The notes: generated from the letters alone by a model not told the origin. 64,000 nt of DNA from Sycobia sp. Sy_11 (GCA_018907035.1 JACCIC010000062.1:2436001-2500000); one strand, 5' to 3'; counted from the stretch's first letter, positions 1 to 13,164 are shown. Numbers and translations: made by a program.

Positions 1-42
1 GTCTTGTATACGGAGAGCAGAGAGACAGGCGAAGGGCGGAAG

Positions 43-78
43 GAGAGAGAGAGGGAGAGAGAGAGAGAGAGAGAGAAG
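43..78. repeat. (GA)n microsatellite
   Basis: Interrupted GA dinucleotide run. It is the first of many GA/TC tracts in the window. Confidence 0.9.
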
Positions 79-135
79 TGCAAAGTGTGCAAGCTCAGTC
101 TCTCCGTTCTGCTCGACCTAGGGAATTGAGTTTCG

Positions 136-137
<2 letters not shown>

Positions 138-187
<50 letters not shown>

Positions 188-197
188 AGAGAGAGGA
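138..197. repeat. (GA)n microsatellite
   Basis: A GA run of about 40 bases followed by GAGC-interrupted units. It creates the serine/leucine-rich frame on the minus strand, which is not a gene. Confidence 0.95.
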
Positions 198-639
198 AGG
201 GAGGGGGAGGGAGAGCACGACCGAGAGAGAATCTAGGAAAATGGGTAGGAAGAGACGGTGAGAGGAACGACGACGCCAGGACGCGAGGAAGAGAGAAAAG
301 GCAGGTAATAGAAGCAGAGGAGCAGCAGAAGCCTCTGCGAGACCGTGGGTGGGTTGGTGTAACGCTGTTATTGCCAATAATGGCTCTGTGCGCCCCAGCG
401 CACCGGCCTGTATGTGCACCGCGTTGGCGACTATATACATATATCGAGCGGGACGATCGTGAAATTGATTTAGCGAGCGCGGGCTTGGAAAAATGCGTGG
501 CTCGAGCGAGAGGAAGGAAGAGAGCTCGGTATCTAGAAGGAGGAAGCGAAATTCGCCCCCGAGTTCGAACGAAGCCAGGATCCGTGCGCCGCACATTTGT
601 GGATTCTGTTTTCGTGTTATTTGTAAGATCCTACTACTA

Positions 640-2540
640 GAAAGAAAATTAATAGAATATAAAAATACATAAAAATACGTCAGGGGTTTCATTGTCAATA
701 TTTAACATTTAATCATACATGGGCTCTCACTTAGACACCTCAGAATACTTTTCTATAGAGATTAGAAATTAATTTTTTTAAATCTCGACCCTCTAAATGT
801 TAATATCCATATACATATTAAGAATCAACACATTTTAAATATGTTTTTTTTATATTTTTTATATATAAAGCGATTTCAATTTTGAACTAATAATAAAATT
901 ATATATGATATGAAAGATGCCAATTCAAGTTTTCGGTATTTTGTTTATTTCGAGTAATGTACCGTATTTATAAATTCACAGGATATCTCGAAAAATTTTT
1001 AAGCTGATTGAAACGAATGCCATCCATAGGTGAAAACGGGTCTGACTCGAAAGTCGAAACCAATCGAATAAAGATTCGAATTAAATACAAACTTATTCTT
1101 CTTAGTTCTTTTATATTTATCACGTCCTCTCTTTCTCTCTCTTTCGCTTCTACTCACACTCCTATTCCTCCATAGTTCAGACGAATCGAGCAGAAGGGGA
1201 AGCAACTTCGAGTTGCTGGGAGGGCAGAGGCAGTGGATGGCTAAGCTGATTCCGAGCGAGACGAGGCAAAGCACAGCAATGCTTCTTCTATTTAATTACC
1301 AACTTTAAGTCTTTGGACTGGGGTTGCAGACGCATACTCCCATCTATAAAATATTGTCGTTCTTCTCCTTCCCCCATCTCTGTTGCTCTACATCTTTTGG
1401 CTTTTATCGAGATCGTAGTCTTCTTTTTTCAGTTTCTTCTTCGCTGAGATAAAGATACCATTCCCGATCTACTCCATTAGTTTCTAGGAAACATTTTAGC
1501 TACATTTACCATTTCTGGTTGTAATTTTTGTCTCTCATTCAGTACTGTTAATTCTCTACAATGCGTATGGTTCATTTTCTGGCGATGAGGGCTGTTCAAG
1601 TTGTTTCTTTTACTTTACTGGTATAGGACATCAAAGTAACCGTTCGGAGTGGGACAGTTGTTAATGAAATTTAATGAAAATTATTATTTTAATGAAATAA
1701 GTATTTTAATTAAAAATGAGTGTCTGACTACAGTGTTAACATATGTTAAAATAATGATCCTTACTGGAGATTTAACATTTATGTTGCGGTTTTGAAATAA
1801 TATAAGCATGGTACTTATGTAACTGAAGGGAAAAGAAGAACACTTTTATATCAGAAAATACACTTCTGTATAGAAAAATTGCGTGCTTTTACCTATTTTA
1901 TTATTATTTATAATAATAATACAATAAACATATCATAAGTTCTTCAAGCTGCGAGGCGCCCACGTTTACGAATCCCGTTAAACTAGTTTGGTTGCCGATC
2001 AAAGCATGTTTCTCATACATTACCCCCTTTATTTTTATGTAAATTTCTTACTGGACATACCGGTATTATGAAACAAAGATTCCGAGCATGAGTTTATAGA
2101 GCAGATGGGAATATCGATTTCAAAGACCACAAGTCTTTTTATGCTTCTTTTACTCTCATAACTGGAGTAATTGTGATATTTTTTCTATGGAACTCGTTGT
2201 TCAGTTTATTCCATGCAGCATCAATAGTTTCATGACAATTTACCGCTCTTGGCTTTCGAATTTATTTTTATTTTTTAAATTCACTTTACAAAAAGCTTAA
2301 CCAGTCTATCTCCATACTCGATAAAATGCCGTGAGTCGCCGTCACGTTTCCAGTTACTATCCTTCTATTTCTCCCTCTATTTTCTACATGTTTAGTTTTC
2401 CGCCATATTTGCTGGGGTTTCGGGAGGGGGTCTTCTAGTTCAGCGAGAAAGAGAAGTGGAGAAAGCATACCGAGCTAAGGCTAACACATGCACACGCATA
2501 TCTCAGTGTACATGCACAGAGCACCGTATACATATACAGA
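640..2540. other. AT-rich interval, nothing recognised
   Basis: AT-rich DNA with a slightly more mixed patch at about 1110-1280. I see no gene, mobile-element motif or long repeat. The 91-residue minus-strand frame at 999-1274 has no domain features. Confidence 0.5.
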
Positions 2541-2667
2541 TCGAGAGATTTTGGCGAGATGGGGTGGCTGGGAAGGGGGCGGGGGTTGTCGTCTAGCACT
2601 CGAAAGAGCAGAGAAAAGCATGGCGCGCAGCGGGCGTACATGAGAAAAGGTAAAGGGTTGCATATGA

Positions 2668-2725
<58 letters not shown>

Positions 2726-3180
2726 ACACGCGCGACCACCCTCCTCTTTGAGGGGCAAGAGGGGAAAAAGCGAAGAGCCGAGAGATGGAGCATAGAAGCA
2801 CCGGGCAACCAAGGGCAGCGAACCACTAGTCCTGAAATTGAAAGAGCGACGAAGATGGTTATAGAGAAAGGCGAAGGCTCAGGGGTGGAGAAGGCTTGGA
2901 GACTTTACTTACTTACATCCCCACCCCAGGGTGGACGGTATTCTTACCCCTCTCGTATCGTCGACCACGTGACGAGATCTCGATGAAGCAGGGGGCAATT
3001 TACCTTAGGGTGCATGTGTGTCTCTGTGTGTTTGTCCCTCGCTGTGTACGTGCCCGCGTGCTTGTAACTAATAGGCGCGATAACGATTTTCTGCTCCTTC
3101 GAAGGAATATGAAAGGCGATACTTGCGCGAGAAGGGATGATGGCGCCATTTCTGTACCTCAGAATTAAGGCCGGGAAAGA
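2540..3180. other. GC-richer island around a (TG)n tract
   Basis: A mixed-composition stretch flanking the TG tract. The overlapping frames on both strands are cysteine/valine or histidine/threonine runs read from the microsatellite. No gene is supported. Confidence 0.5.
2671..2724. repeat. (TG)n microsatellite
   Basis: An uninterrupted TG run of 54 bases that ends in a short CACACGCGCG alternation. Alternating purine-pyrimidine DNA of this kind can adopt Z-DNA. Confidence 0.97.
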
Positions 3181-4370
3181 GATTTTACATTTTAAATTTA
3201 AATCTAAACTTAAAAGGGTGTAAAATTTTATCTACATGTGTGTGTTTTCGAATAATACGATTTCTCCATTCGCGTGAACGAATGAAAGAGCGCGAAGGCA
3301 TAGGCAGAAGGCAGAAAAGGGGTTCCTCCACGCTAGCTCTCTTTAGGAGAGAAGCAAATGAAGGCTTGGGAGGGATTTAAGGGATGAAAGAGGTGAAGCC
3401 TTCTTCCAGGCGATTGGCAGAAATTTGGGTACACGTACGAGTACATATATAGTGCAAAAGTGTACAGTCGTCAATAAGAGAAATTGCCAGGCTATCTCTT
3501 GTTTGACCTCTCTGTATTTCTACTGTACTCCTCATCCCTGAAAGGTAGAGTATCTATACGGTCGTTGGTTTCTCTTCGCCAATGAAATGTCAGTCACATG
3601 ATATATTCTGCTGTGTTTAGGTGTAGAGTAACTTTTATTGTGCTGATAAGCAATATCACTAGTTTTTAGATGAATATTCGTATTTCAGGTTGTAGATTAG
3701 TTTATTATTTATTAAATATCAAACAAAAAGAAACAAATTTCAAAAAACAGAAGCAGTGAAAAATATGAAGCAAGTGTGATTAGGAATATCACAGAGCCAC
3801 TGAATATCTTTGAGATATATTTTTCTCGAAAATGATGAAATCTAATGAAAATATATTATCAACCATCAGTCTATCAAGATGAACTTCAATCTATAATTAC
3901 AATATCATATACAAAACATTTTGTAAACTGTCATATAAATTTCATCTAATAATATAAATCTACGTCGCGAATACTTGTGTAGTTATATTAGATTTATGTT
4001 TTTTTATTATAGAATATTTGTTTATAAATATATGCGATATTTATTAATAACATAGAAATCATATTAATATTCACTATCGAAAAATGGTTAAAAAGGTATT
4101 AATTTTAATTTTATTCTTAAATCAGAAAAATCACTTGCTTTCAACATTGTTCTTTTTATTATTTCCAATATTAAACTTGTACCTATTATAAGAAACTGAT
4201 TAAAGCTAGATCGATTCTTTCAAACTTTGTATATCTAAGAAAATTTGTTCGTATATATTCACATAATCAAATTCTGTAATATTTTTAACTGTAAATATAT
4301 ATTTTTGACTATTCATTAATTTTTATTTCATATCGTGAAAATGGAAAAAATTTTAGTAAACAAGAAAGGT
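3180..4370. other. AT-rich interval, nothing recognised
   Basis: Mixed to about 3.6 kb, then strongly AT-rich. No coding, RNA or mobile-element signature seen. Confidence 0.5.
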
Positions 4371-5594
4371 AAGCAGGCTAAATGCGCGAAATATGAGAAC
4401 CAAAAGTGAGAGTAGAGTTCCGCTCTTTCTTTCCCGAGGATAAGTCGTAAAAAAATAGCCGCAAGCCAGCTTACTTTTGTTCCCCACCCACTTTGCCTTC
4501 CTGCACGAATACACACACCCTCTCTCGGAAAACCCTCGTTCCGCCCCCTAGAGACGGCTACAGCCAACTCTGCAAGTTTCTTTCGCGCAATCCCCACCAT
4601 CTCGCCGGGGCTGCTTCGATTCCCTCCCCCGTCTTCCCCCTCCCGGACAAACTTTCTCCCGGCTATAAATAATCCTTAATTCAGCCCCTTCCTACCCCAC
4701 ACCCTGCTTCGCTCTACGGCGACATTAGAAAATCAAGTGAGGCGTAACGAACGCTCTCTCGAACTTCGGTAAAAGTAAGCAAGAGGAGTTGCCGCGGCGG
4801 CTGCTGATCTTAAGAGGAGAGAGAGAGCGCGCGCGCAAATACACCCTCCCCGTGTATCAACCTCTCCTCCATTCCTCGCTCCGCTCCCCTCCTCCGTATA
4901 CATGTCTAGCAGCCCAGGCAAGAAAGAGCCGAGGCGAGCCCGTAGCGCGAGGGATATGGGAGTTGGGGGGGGGGGGAGCAGGGTCGTGCAGGAAATTTCT
5001 AGAAACTTCAGGTTTAGCAATTAACGTCAGAAATTAACGACGCCCGCCTGCCTCGGAGCTCACGCTATATACCGGAGTACGGCAAAGCGGCGAGGCGGTG
5101 CGCCGGAGAAATTAGTCTCGGAAATTCTCGTAAAATTTCTCTGCTCCTTCTCTCTGTCTCTGTCTCTCTCTCTCCCTCTGGCTCTTATTCGCGGCATCAT
5201 CGTTTACGAATGTATGCGCGCGAATACGTAGGAGACCCGGCCACCCACCGCCTCCATCCCCTTGTGGCGCACCTCCGCTTTCTTCTGAGCGGAAGCCCCC
5301 TTTTCGAGCCGCGCGGGTATTATATCCGCGGCTTCAAACTACTTCCTTCTCTCTGGCTCTCTTTGAGCGGCGCGCGGGCGTTGCGTCGGCAAGCGTTCTC
5401 GCGCTTTTCTTCCTCATCTCGTGAGCGGCTGCAGGCTGCTGGGTGTCAGAGTGAGAGAGCGCCCACGGTAACTTTCCGGAAATTTTCATTAAGCCCGACA
5501 GTAATGACGTCATCAGTCAGTAGAAGCGACACGGGCCTCATTTGCACTCGTTCTTATTAACGAACGTTTACTCGCCCGTCTTTTACTCTCTCCT

Positions 5595-5650
<56 letters not shown>
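4370..5650. other. CpG-rich island, possible cis-regulatory or promoter DNA
   Basis: One of the longest islands. It contains a TATAAATA-like box at about 4664 after a C-rich stretch, short (CG)n runs near 4827, a poly-G run near 4967, and a CRE-like TGACGTCA at about 5505-5512. Frames on both strands are short and overlapping, as expected for GC-rich non-coding DNA. No matched initiator was found at the right spacing from the TATA-like box, so no promoter is called. Confidence 0.4.

Positions 5651-5651
<1 letters not shown>
5598..5651. repeat. (TC)n microsatellite
   Basis: A long TC run at the right edge of the preceding island. Confidence 0.95.
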
Positions 5652-6300
5652 ATTCTGCTCACTTACGCATTATAATAGTCTTTCCTGCATCCTAGCAAAA
5701 CTGGAATACTGACTAGATGTTGACCCGAGCATTAGCAAAAGTCTTAAGTAGACAAATACGGAGGAGGTAAGGAGAAGTAACGAAGCAATAGAGAGTGAGA
5801 GAAATGAAATTTCAGCTATAACCGATTTATGTATGTATTAAAGTCCTATGTATGGGAATGAAGACTGGCTACTTGAGAAAAAGTTCAAAAGGTGACTTGA
5901 AAAAGCTCGATGAATATAAAAGAAAGGTAATAGAGTATTCGCAACGTCATTTACATCATCAATGTATACAGTACGCAATGTTTTTTCTGTTAACCTCTGT
6001 TTTAGCCGAAACATCGATGTTTCAAAAAGCATATTGAACCGAAAAATAATGTGCGACGCATGACCAAAGGAGTCAATCCGAGAAAGTTACTTTTACTGCC
6101 TTGCGATGGGTATCATTCTTCATATCAGTCTTTAACGATTCAGTAAACATTAATATTAAAATAATTTTGCAATATATGGTATGTTTGTGAAGTCGCGATA
6201 ATAATTTCAAGATAATTAGCTTTACGATTAGACTAGTCCATGAGAAACAGCATATAATAGTCGTTGATCTCGATACAGATCTGTGTCCCAATTAATCACC
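5651..6300. other. Interval with no recognised gene
   Basis: Contains a 61-residue plus-strand frame (5852-6037) of ordinary composition. Its sequence AAAG/GTAATA could be a weak donor, but there is no acceptor or homology I recognise. Confidence 0.4.
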
Positions 6301-7440
6301 CTTGCTCAAAAGAGCGGGCGCATCGGAAAGCAGGCTATTCACCAGGTCGCAGTTTACCGCAGCTGGGCTCATTAAAATAAATCAAACGTGCCGCGCAGCT
6401 CTCGGAAGCGGATTGCAGCCACGCTTGCCGGTACATCGTGTCGCTATTTATCGGCCCCTTACACACCTATCGGAAACGCACTGAGCGGAGCGAGCTCCAG
6501 GGGTGCACTGGTGCAGGATCGAGCGGGTAAGGGAGGAGGAGGTTTACCACGGTGCCTCCGAAAATCGAGCCGCCCCCAAACGGTACGCGCGCGTGGCCCA
6601 ATATCGAACGTTACGTCATCGAAATCGATGCGCGTGGCAATCCTGCTGCCTCCTCTGGGAAACGGGAGAAGAGCGCCGCTCGCCCCCCCCCCCGACGGTT
6701 CTTCAGGTTGGAAAGGGACAGAAGTGTGCCCACATATAAGGCGCGCTTCCGCGATAGCGCGGCGCAGCGGGCCCGCTCACAGGTTTAACCGGGGCAATAT
6801 AACTCGAAAATGGTAGCTCTCGCCCGCCCGTCTCGCTCGCGAGCGCCCGTTATCATTTCTTAGCTCGGTATCGCAGCCGCGCGTAGCCCCCGGGGGTGCA
6901 GTAATAACCCCGGGAGGACGGCGCTCCGTGGACTCTTAGATAAGCCACCCGCCGCGAAGGTGTATTGTCTGCTTTTCCCCGTGTTCCCTCGCTCTTTCTC
7001 CGTTTCTCTCTCTCCGTCTCCCCCTTGCCCATCCTATCTTGGCCGCGCTCGTCTCTTGCCGCACAGGCGGTGGTTCCCTGTATATTGCCGCTACTTCTTC
7101 GGCGGCGCGCGACTATATGGGGGCAGGAGGCGGCGGTGCGCGCGTATAGAATTGTTGGAGAATCGCCCGGGGCTTGGTGAGATTACTTGGGAAAACGGAT
7201 ATGTCGTTCGACTTCGGATGATAAATTCGCGCGGGCGCAACGGCAAGAAGCGTCGGTGTCTAAGAGGTACTGAGAGAATCCGAGGAGAGAGATAGAGTGA
7301 GCAGAGGTTGGGGGAGAGAGCGAGGGAGATAGAGGGCTGAAAGTAGAAGAAACGGGAGGAGCGCTGGTGAGGCGGAGTAATAGAGCTGAGTTAGGAAAAG
7401 AAACTCGTGCGATGTTGCCGCTCAAGATGTCTACCTTTCT
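6300..7440. other. CpG-rich island with short palindromes
   Basis: High-GC, CpG-rich block. It contains a perfect 12-base palindrome CGCTCGCGAGCG (6834-6845) and CCCCCGGGGG at 6887-6896, followed within 25 bases by CCCCGGG. Several overlapping frames exist on the plus strand, the longest 142 residues. They run over each other in different phases and show no domain, so I read this as CpG-island DNA rather than exon. Confidence 0.45.
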
Positions 7441-7599
7441 TGTTCGTTACTGGTACGTACTTGGCGTTGACATGGTACTTTAGTGAAAACGGTAAACATT
7501 GAACAATTATTGGTGAATGCCTTTAAGGATTACTTTTTCCTTCCAGTAATTTAAGAGTTTTGGTTATTTATACCTTAACAAATTGATTATAAAATATAT

Positions 7600-7698
7600 T
7601 ACAAACAATTTTTTATTTAATTAAGAAAGATTTCTATTGGTCTTACAGTTCAATTAAATTAAAAATAATATATAATTATATTAATATTGATACATATA

Positions 7699-7700
<2 letters not shown>
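7600..7700 (-). repeat. Tail-family repeat, copy E
   Basis: Read on the minus strand, this ends in CTGTAAGACCAATAGAAA, preceded by an AT-rich arm that aligns with the arms at 26.5 and 26.9 kb (TATGTAT...ATTGA(A)CTGTAAGACC). It abuts an (AT)n tract, as does copy D near 30.0 kb. The upstream part of the family, including the palindrome and ribozyme-like core, is absent, consistent with 5' truncation. Confidence 0.55.

Positions 7701-7757
<57 letters not shown>
7696..7757. repeat. (AT)n microsatellite
   Basis: A long AT run directly next to the copy E repeat end. It may have grown from AT-rich sequence inside that repeat. Confidence 0.95.
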
Positions 7758-7760
<3 letters not shown>

Positions 7761-8280
7761 CTAAAATAAATACCAAACCTAGCTTACTGAATGAACAGTT
7801 TACTATAACCTTCCAAATGATTTAAGAATTATGTTTTTCAAGTTTTTAATTACTTACTTTACTATTCAGTAGCCTAAGTTCAATAATTTTGCATGGATGT
7901 TGAATAGAAAGATCTTGTATTTCATTCGTAGACGATTTGGAATTTCTATGAAAAGCAATGAATACGAAAAGAATTGTAGATTCTTATCATCAGAAAGTTA
8001 ATTATGTCTTTGCATATAATTAAATCTAAAACTAATCTCAATTTCATCCTTCATACTTTAATAATAACTAAAAATAATTGTTAAAAAATGTATAATCTGC
8101 ATTTATTATTAACAATTTGTTATTAAATATAACGTCATCAAATTAAAAAAAAATGAATTTTCAGAAAATGAGTTGTAGTTGTGTGCCAGTATGAAATATT
8201 GGCAAGTTACTGTAAATAAATTAACAAAAGCTTTAATATGTACATGTTGTAAAATGCATAAACTCAGCTCGTAAAAAAAT
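7758..8280. other. AT-rich interval, nothing recognised
   Basis: Low-GC DNA between a microsatellite and an island. No structure found. Confidence 0.5.
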
Positions 8281-8575
8281 AGCTTCTGCAGTATCGCTAT
8301 CCGGAGCGCCTGACAATAAACTCCGCTTACTACTGAAACCTCCATGAGGGACTTAGCCTCTCAATTCCACCGTTGAAGCTACAGCGATAAAAATGAAATC
8401 GCTGCGGAGGGCTGGGATGAAAAGTAGTCCGGAGTGGGTAGAGGGGCGAAAGGTCGGCGGCGCGTTGACCCGAGCCCATCTCTTTCTCGGGGTTGCGGTT
8501 TTAGTAACGGGAATGCTTTGCATTTCGTGCCCAGCATGCTGGAGCTAATTTATGTGTGAGGCGGAGAGGGATCGT

Positions 8576-8617
<42 letters not shown>

Positions 8618-8880
8618 AGGCACCACCACCCTCGTTTCACGCCCTCTTGGCCCGGCTGGTCGAGCGTTTTATTTTCACTCGGCGGGCAATCCAGGTCCCG
8701 AAGTTAAAAACACGGATTCCCCGCGGCCGTTTATCATTCTCGGACTCTCGGTTTCTCCATCCCTTCCGGTTTCATTTGCTCTTTGCAGCTCGTCCGTTCA
8801 TTCGTTTCGCTTTTATTTTTTGCTCTTTTTATCGCGCGTAACAGGTCCCTGTCGATTACGAATGAGATTTATGGGGAGAG
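8280..8880. other. GC-rich island
   Basis: A mixed to GC-rich stretch with the GA tract in its centre. The 110-residue frame across it includes the RERERE run and is not supported as a gene. Confidence 0.5.
8577..8615. repeat. (GA)n microsatellite
   Basis: Pure GA run of about 38 bases. Confidence 0.95.
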
Positions 8881-9850
8881 AGAATTGACTTTCTTTTTTT
8901 ACTTTTACACGCCCATCTCTATTGGAGAGCTATGTGCATGATATTTTGATTGCGCCAGTGGCACAATCAATTTAAATCGTTCGCCTCGATAATTTTTATA
9001 GACGATCGAATTTTTAATGTTTATTCTCTCTAAAAATATTGGATGATAAAGTACTTGTTTATAATTTCAACTAATTGAATACTAATGACATATTTTTATA
9101 GAACATTTGAAAACAGTTGTAATTTTTATTAAATAAGCTATGTACTTTATACATAGTAGTATTTACACAAATTTCATTTATTTTTTTATTAAAATTAAAA
9201 ATATTTATCATTTTTTTATTTATGTTATCTAAATGTGTAAGTGTTTAAATTATCATTAAATATCGAACTAAAATATTATTACTTTTTATCAAAAATTTAT
9301 TTCATATGATTATAATCGCATTGAATCGAATGAAAAAGACCTTAATTATTCCCATTTTATAGTACGTCCTGTATAAATCAATTTTATTTACTCGTTGATT
9401 GGTGAGACGAATGGGAAAGTCTGTTTCTGAATAAAAAGTAGTCGGTGACAACTGGAATGCGACAGAATAGGCATTTCAAGTGAAAATAAAGCTTTGAATC
9501 ATCGATGAAAGAAGCAGGAGGTAAATGTAAATTGAAATTATACATTTTGACATTGTGTTTTTTTTTTTGTTATAATACGAAACATATATATTTTTATAAA
9601 TGTTTATTTGCTAAAAGTATGTTGGCGTCTACAATTTTTTAGATTATTAGAAATTAATTTAGAAATAGTATATTAAACTACGTATTTTATAATGGGATAA
9701 CCTTCTTTTTAGAAGCAAATGTTATTATTGATCAACTACAGATGAAGTCAGCAGTTGATCAATTATTATCCAAATAAATAAAATGTTTTCTTGGAAATTG
9801 TCAAAGCGTTAATTATAAGAAATTCACGTTTATAAAGATAGTAACGGAAT
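8880..9850. other. AT-rich interval upstream of LINE relic
   Basis: AT-rich. The 5' part of the LINE that follows, where an endonuclease domain would be encoded, could not be recognised here. That part is either lost or too decayed to read. Confidence 0.4.
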
Positions 9851-9898
9851 GTAGCATCGAAATCCGATATCACGGTGGGACGATCACTGTAAATAGTG

Positions 9899-10380
9899 AT
9901 AGATAGCAGAAATAAAGGCTTTAGAAATTTAAAAAATACATTAAATCCACAAGATTTTATTGTTTTTAAAATTTCTCAAGCTAAAGCACCAAAAATTGTG
10001 AAAAAAATCGATCATCGCTTTCACTTTACAGAAAAGTTACAAATAAATTGATGGTAAAATAAGTACATTGAATAATGTATGCCCTGTTTGGGTAGCGGAA
10101 AAATCTAATCGGATTCCCACAACAAAAAGTAATGAATTTCTTGATTCAAATTGCACGTTCACAGAATTTAATATAGCTCTTCAGTCACGCAATATAAATT
10201 CATCCCCTGGACCCGATGGTCTAGACTACTATTATTTGAATAAGCTGTCTGAAAATTATAAATTAAATTTATTAGATATATTTAATAAGATCAATCAATC
10301 AGATAATTTTTCAGAAAAGATACGTAAATTATATACAAGTAATATTATTAATAATATACAAATAGTATTATACAAACTAA

Positions 10381-10422
<42 letters not shown>

Positions 10423-11242
10423 TAGAGAGAGTTAATTAGAGACCCATTTGGTGGTTGGAGTACAACAATTTACTTATCAAAAATCAAAGTTAATTTAGCA
10501 AAGGACAATCTATTCATTTGAATAATGCAGATTCAAGCAGAATTTAAACAAAAAAAGCAGTTTTTTTTGATATCTCAAGTGCATTTCATAATGTTAGCAG
10601 TAAAATACTTATTGAGACTAACGGAATGTGGATATCCTAGTCAATTAACTAAGTTTATGAAGTTTTAAATCAACAAATACAAATTTACACTACTATTAGC
10701 GATAATGTTATGCATTTTTATAAAGAAATACCCCAAGGTGGGATACTTAGCACATTGCTGTGTTTTGTATGACGCTAAAATATTTAAAGATAAAGCAAGA
10801 AGTATATCAGTTTTATAATTTTCAATTGACATAAGTCTTTCTTTTGTAAAAAACACAAAGTCTTTTGCAAAGAGTATCAAAGAAATGACGTTGCAGTTTA
10901 AAATTTTAGGTGTTACAATTTAATTTAACTTTATTTAAATTAAAATTTACATAAAATGTCTATGACAAACTAATTCTATTAAAAACAAATATAATAGATC
11001 TCAAGTAAATATTTCGATCTCAAGTTTTTAAAAGGTAATTTCTTGGAAGCCGATACATAAACGCTGAGGATATTTTATAAAATCTACATTAGATAAATTC
11101 TGGACTATGGCAGTTTTATATATTTACCTTCTGACAAAAACAATTTAAAAAAATGAAACAGATACCGTTCTCAAACATACGAATGGCATTAGTGTTTCAA
11201 AGAACAATCCCTCTCAACGCTGTATTCGCGAAAACTAAGTTT
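9899..11242 (+). pseudogene. LINE reverse transcriptase pseudogene
   Basis: Blocks in order: linker helix (9899-10020); RT finger motif SSPGPDGLDY at about 10200; WWLEYNNLLIKNQS at about 10450-10490; catalytic block A FFDISSAFHNV at about 10563-10595, with the first catalytic Asp; block B IPQGGILS at 10728-10751; a degraded block C region near 10820-10850, where the usual FADD is no longer intact; and the post-RT blocks DYGSFIYLPSD (about 11103-11135) and IRMALVFQRTIPLNAVF (11177-11235). The only longer open stretch is 10068-10439, and a GA microsatellite interrupts it. Function is lost. Confidence 0.85.
10384..10418. repeat. (GA)n microsatellite inside LINE pseudogene
   Basis: A GA run placed between the LINE finger block and the WWLEYNN block. 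It replaces or displaces sequence that other LINEs use to encode the region between these motifs, so it grew after the element inserted. Confidence 0.95.
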
Positions 11243-11410
11243 CATAAGATAAATTTTTATTTCTCCAAGTTTTCTGTTGAATCTTAGTTTTATAATAGAA
11301 ATCTTGAACGTAATTAATAGTATTCATTAATTGACTAAAGTCAAATCCCTATAATTTAGCTTTCTCTTTGGCTAAAATAAATATTCTCGATTATTCAAAT
11401 TGGAATTGCA

Positions 11411-11412
<2 letters not shown>

Positions 11413-11470
<58 letters not shown>
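11413..11470. repeat. (AT)n microsatellite
   Basis: AT run shortly downstream of the last recognisable LINE coding block. Confidence 0.95.
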
Positions 11471-11474
<4 letters not shown>

Positions 11475-12740
11475 TACTAACAATGTGATTTGGCAATTAC
11501 CGTTACTTCATAAAAGTAGAGATAAAATGTTATGCTACTTAAATTAAATATACAGAAGCCTACAGAAATGTGGAATTAAACATTCCAGTGTGTAAATACA
11601 TATTGGATTTCTTGACAAATTAAAATTTTACTGTATAAATTTGTACAAAAATTCTTTATAATATTCTTCAAAAACAAAAAAATGTAATTTTTTGGTAATA
11701 AAATGTTATAATAATTTTATAATTTAAGAATAAAATAATCAAATTCATTATTGTAGATAGAACAGCTAATTATCTAATATAATAATAATGATAGAAGTAA
11801 GAGTCTTTTTAAGTAGTAGCTTGTAAAGGAAATAAATTACAATATTTTGAAAATGACCTTAAGAATGAATCCTACTTACGTTTAAGTAAAAAAAATATTT
11901 AAAAAATCAGAGCGGTTTTTGTTTAATTATCTTCTAATAAAAATTCATAATCAACGAACATAAAAAATACATTAACAAGTACTAAAAAAATGAATATGTA
12001 GTTAACACTCGTAGAGACGAGTTGTGTTATTCACAATTGTGTATGAAACGGACTAGAAATTATATTTAGACTGAAACTTGCGAAAAATATAATGCATTTT
12101 TAGTAGTAAACGTTTATAGTTTGAATTTACTATTCTAGTTTCTAATTCTTTATTTGCATCATATCGAAAAAAGTTAATATGTTTCATAGGTAACATTTGA
12201 AATATGTAAATTTTGTAATAGTTTGTTCTTTATCAACGAAGTTTACATTATCTCAATAAGTGGAATGAGAATGAACTATAGAAGTCTAAGTTATCTAAGA
12301 ATCTATAACTAAGAATCTACTTTCTTGGATTGTTTTAATTTAGCAACTAGCGTTACTTTACACTTTTACATGTGAGTTGCAGAAGAAAGAGAATAATGAA
12401 CTTTTGAAATATTTAAGGGGTTGCCTTTTTTCATGCAGCTATTTTTAATTTAAAAATTCTATCTAATTTTTTATTAATTAAATGAATGATTAACATTTCG
12501 ACTTAATAACTTACAATATTTTGCATTTGACCAGTTGTTTAAGTTGAATTTGTTCTTTTTGATAAAGACAACACTTAATTTTCATGGGAATCTGACAATT
12601 TTTTTATTCCAAGTATTAACCGCTGGAAAGTACGTAATTACGTACGTTTGTAAAATGAAAGCTTCTTTTTCTAAATAAATCATTCATTATCGATAACTGT
12701 TGTAAATTAAATCAGATCCTCTGGGATCCATTTAAAAAAG
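11471..12740. other. AT-rich interval, nothing recognised
   Basis: Uniformly AT-rich, with no gene, RNA or element signature. Confidence 0.5.
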
Positions 12741-13164
12741 TTTTACTAGCTGACCCATGCACAGGACTGTGTTCAACAGCGCCGGCATCAGAATCCTTAA
12801 AGACCGCGCCGCGTCGTCCAACGCAAAGCAGTTTGTCCGGCTCTCCTTGCCCGGAAAATTAAAATGAGATTCACTGGTATATAGGCGGGCAGTGCCGAGA
12901 GGAGTCGGGTATATTTAGCACAAAAAGCCTCTAATTTCCAACAAGGGTGTAAAAAGAGGGTGAACGTGGGCGACGAAGGAGGAGGAGTAGGAGTAGGTGG
13001 AGCAAAGAGGGAAGGGGAGTAGGGCCAGTGGCCGGTCGGTTGTTGAGTCTATAAAACACCGCTTAGCTTTTTTGCCCTCTTCCTACCCGGTAGAGGCAGG
13101 CTTTAACCTGGTTAAGCTGTTCCTCGTCTTCTTTCCTTCTCTCTTCCCCATTCCCCTCTCACTC

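Larger units (their letters stand above)
1..640. other. GC/GA-rich island at left edge, no gene recognised
   Basis: Purine-rich on the plus strand, with two GA tracts followed by a CpG-containing stretch to about 600. Open frames on both strands here come from the GA tracts (SLSLSL and RERERE) and from low stop density. No start context, splice pattern or domain supports a gene. Confidence 0.6.
9850..11350 (+). mobile_element. Decayed non-LTR retrotransposon (LINE)
   Basis: A plus-strand LINE body recognisable by translated motifs in shifting frames. Upstream is a basic linker (FKISQAKAPKIVKKI, about 9950-9995). Next come reverse transcriptase blocks and a C-terminal block with DYGSFIYLPSD and IRMALVFQRTIPLNAVFAKT, typical of jockey/I-like insect LINEs. 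Many stops and frameshifts show it is dead. Neither a clear 5' boundary nor a poly-A tail is visible; the AT tract at 11413 may lie in or near the former 3' end. The clade assignment is inference. Confidence 0.85.

Noticed and set aside
4660..4690. TATAAATA box as a promoter
   Set aside because: No initiator at the expected distance and no transcript model. AT-rich octamers are common here.
12745..12800. CTAGCTGACCC as an RTE-type LINE 3' end
   Set aside because: Only a short match, with no tandem tail or coding remnant near it.
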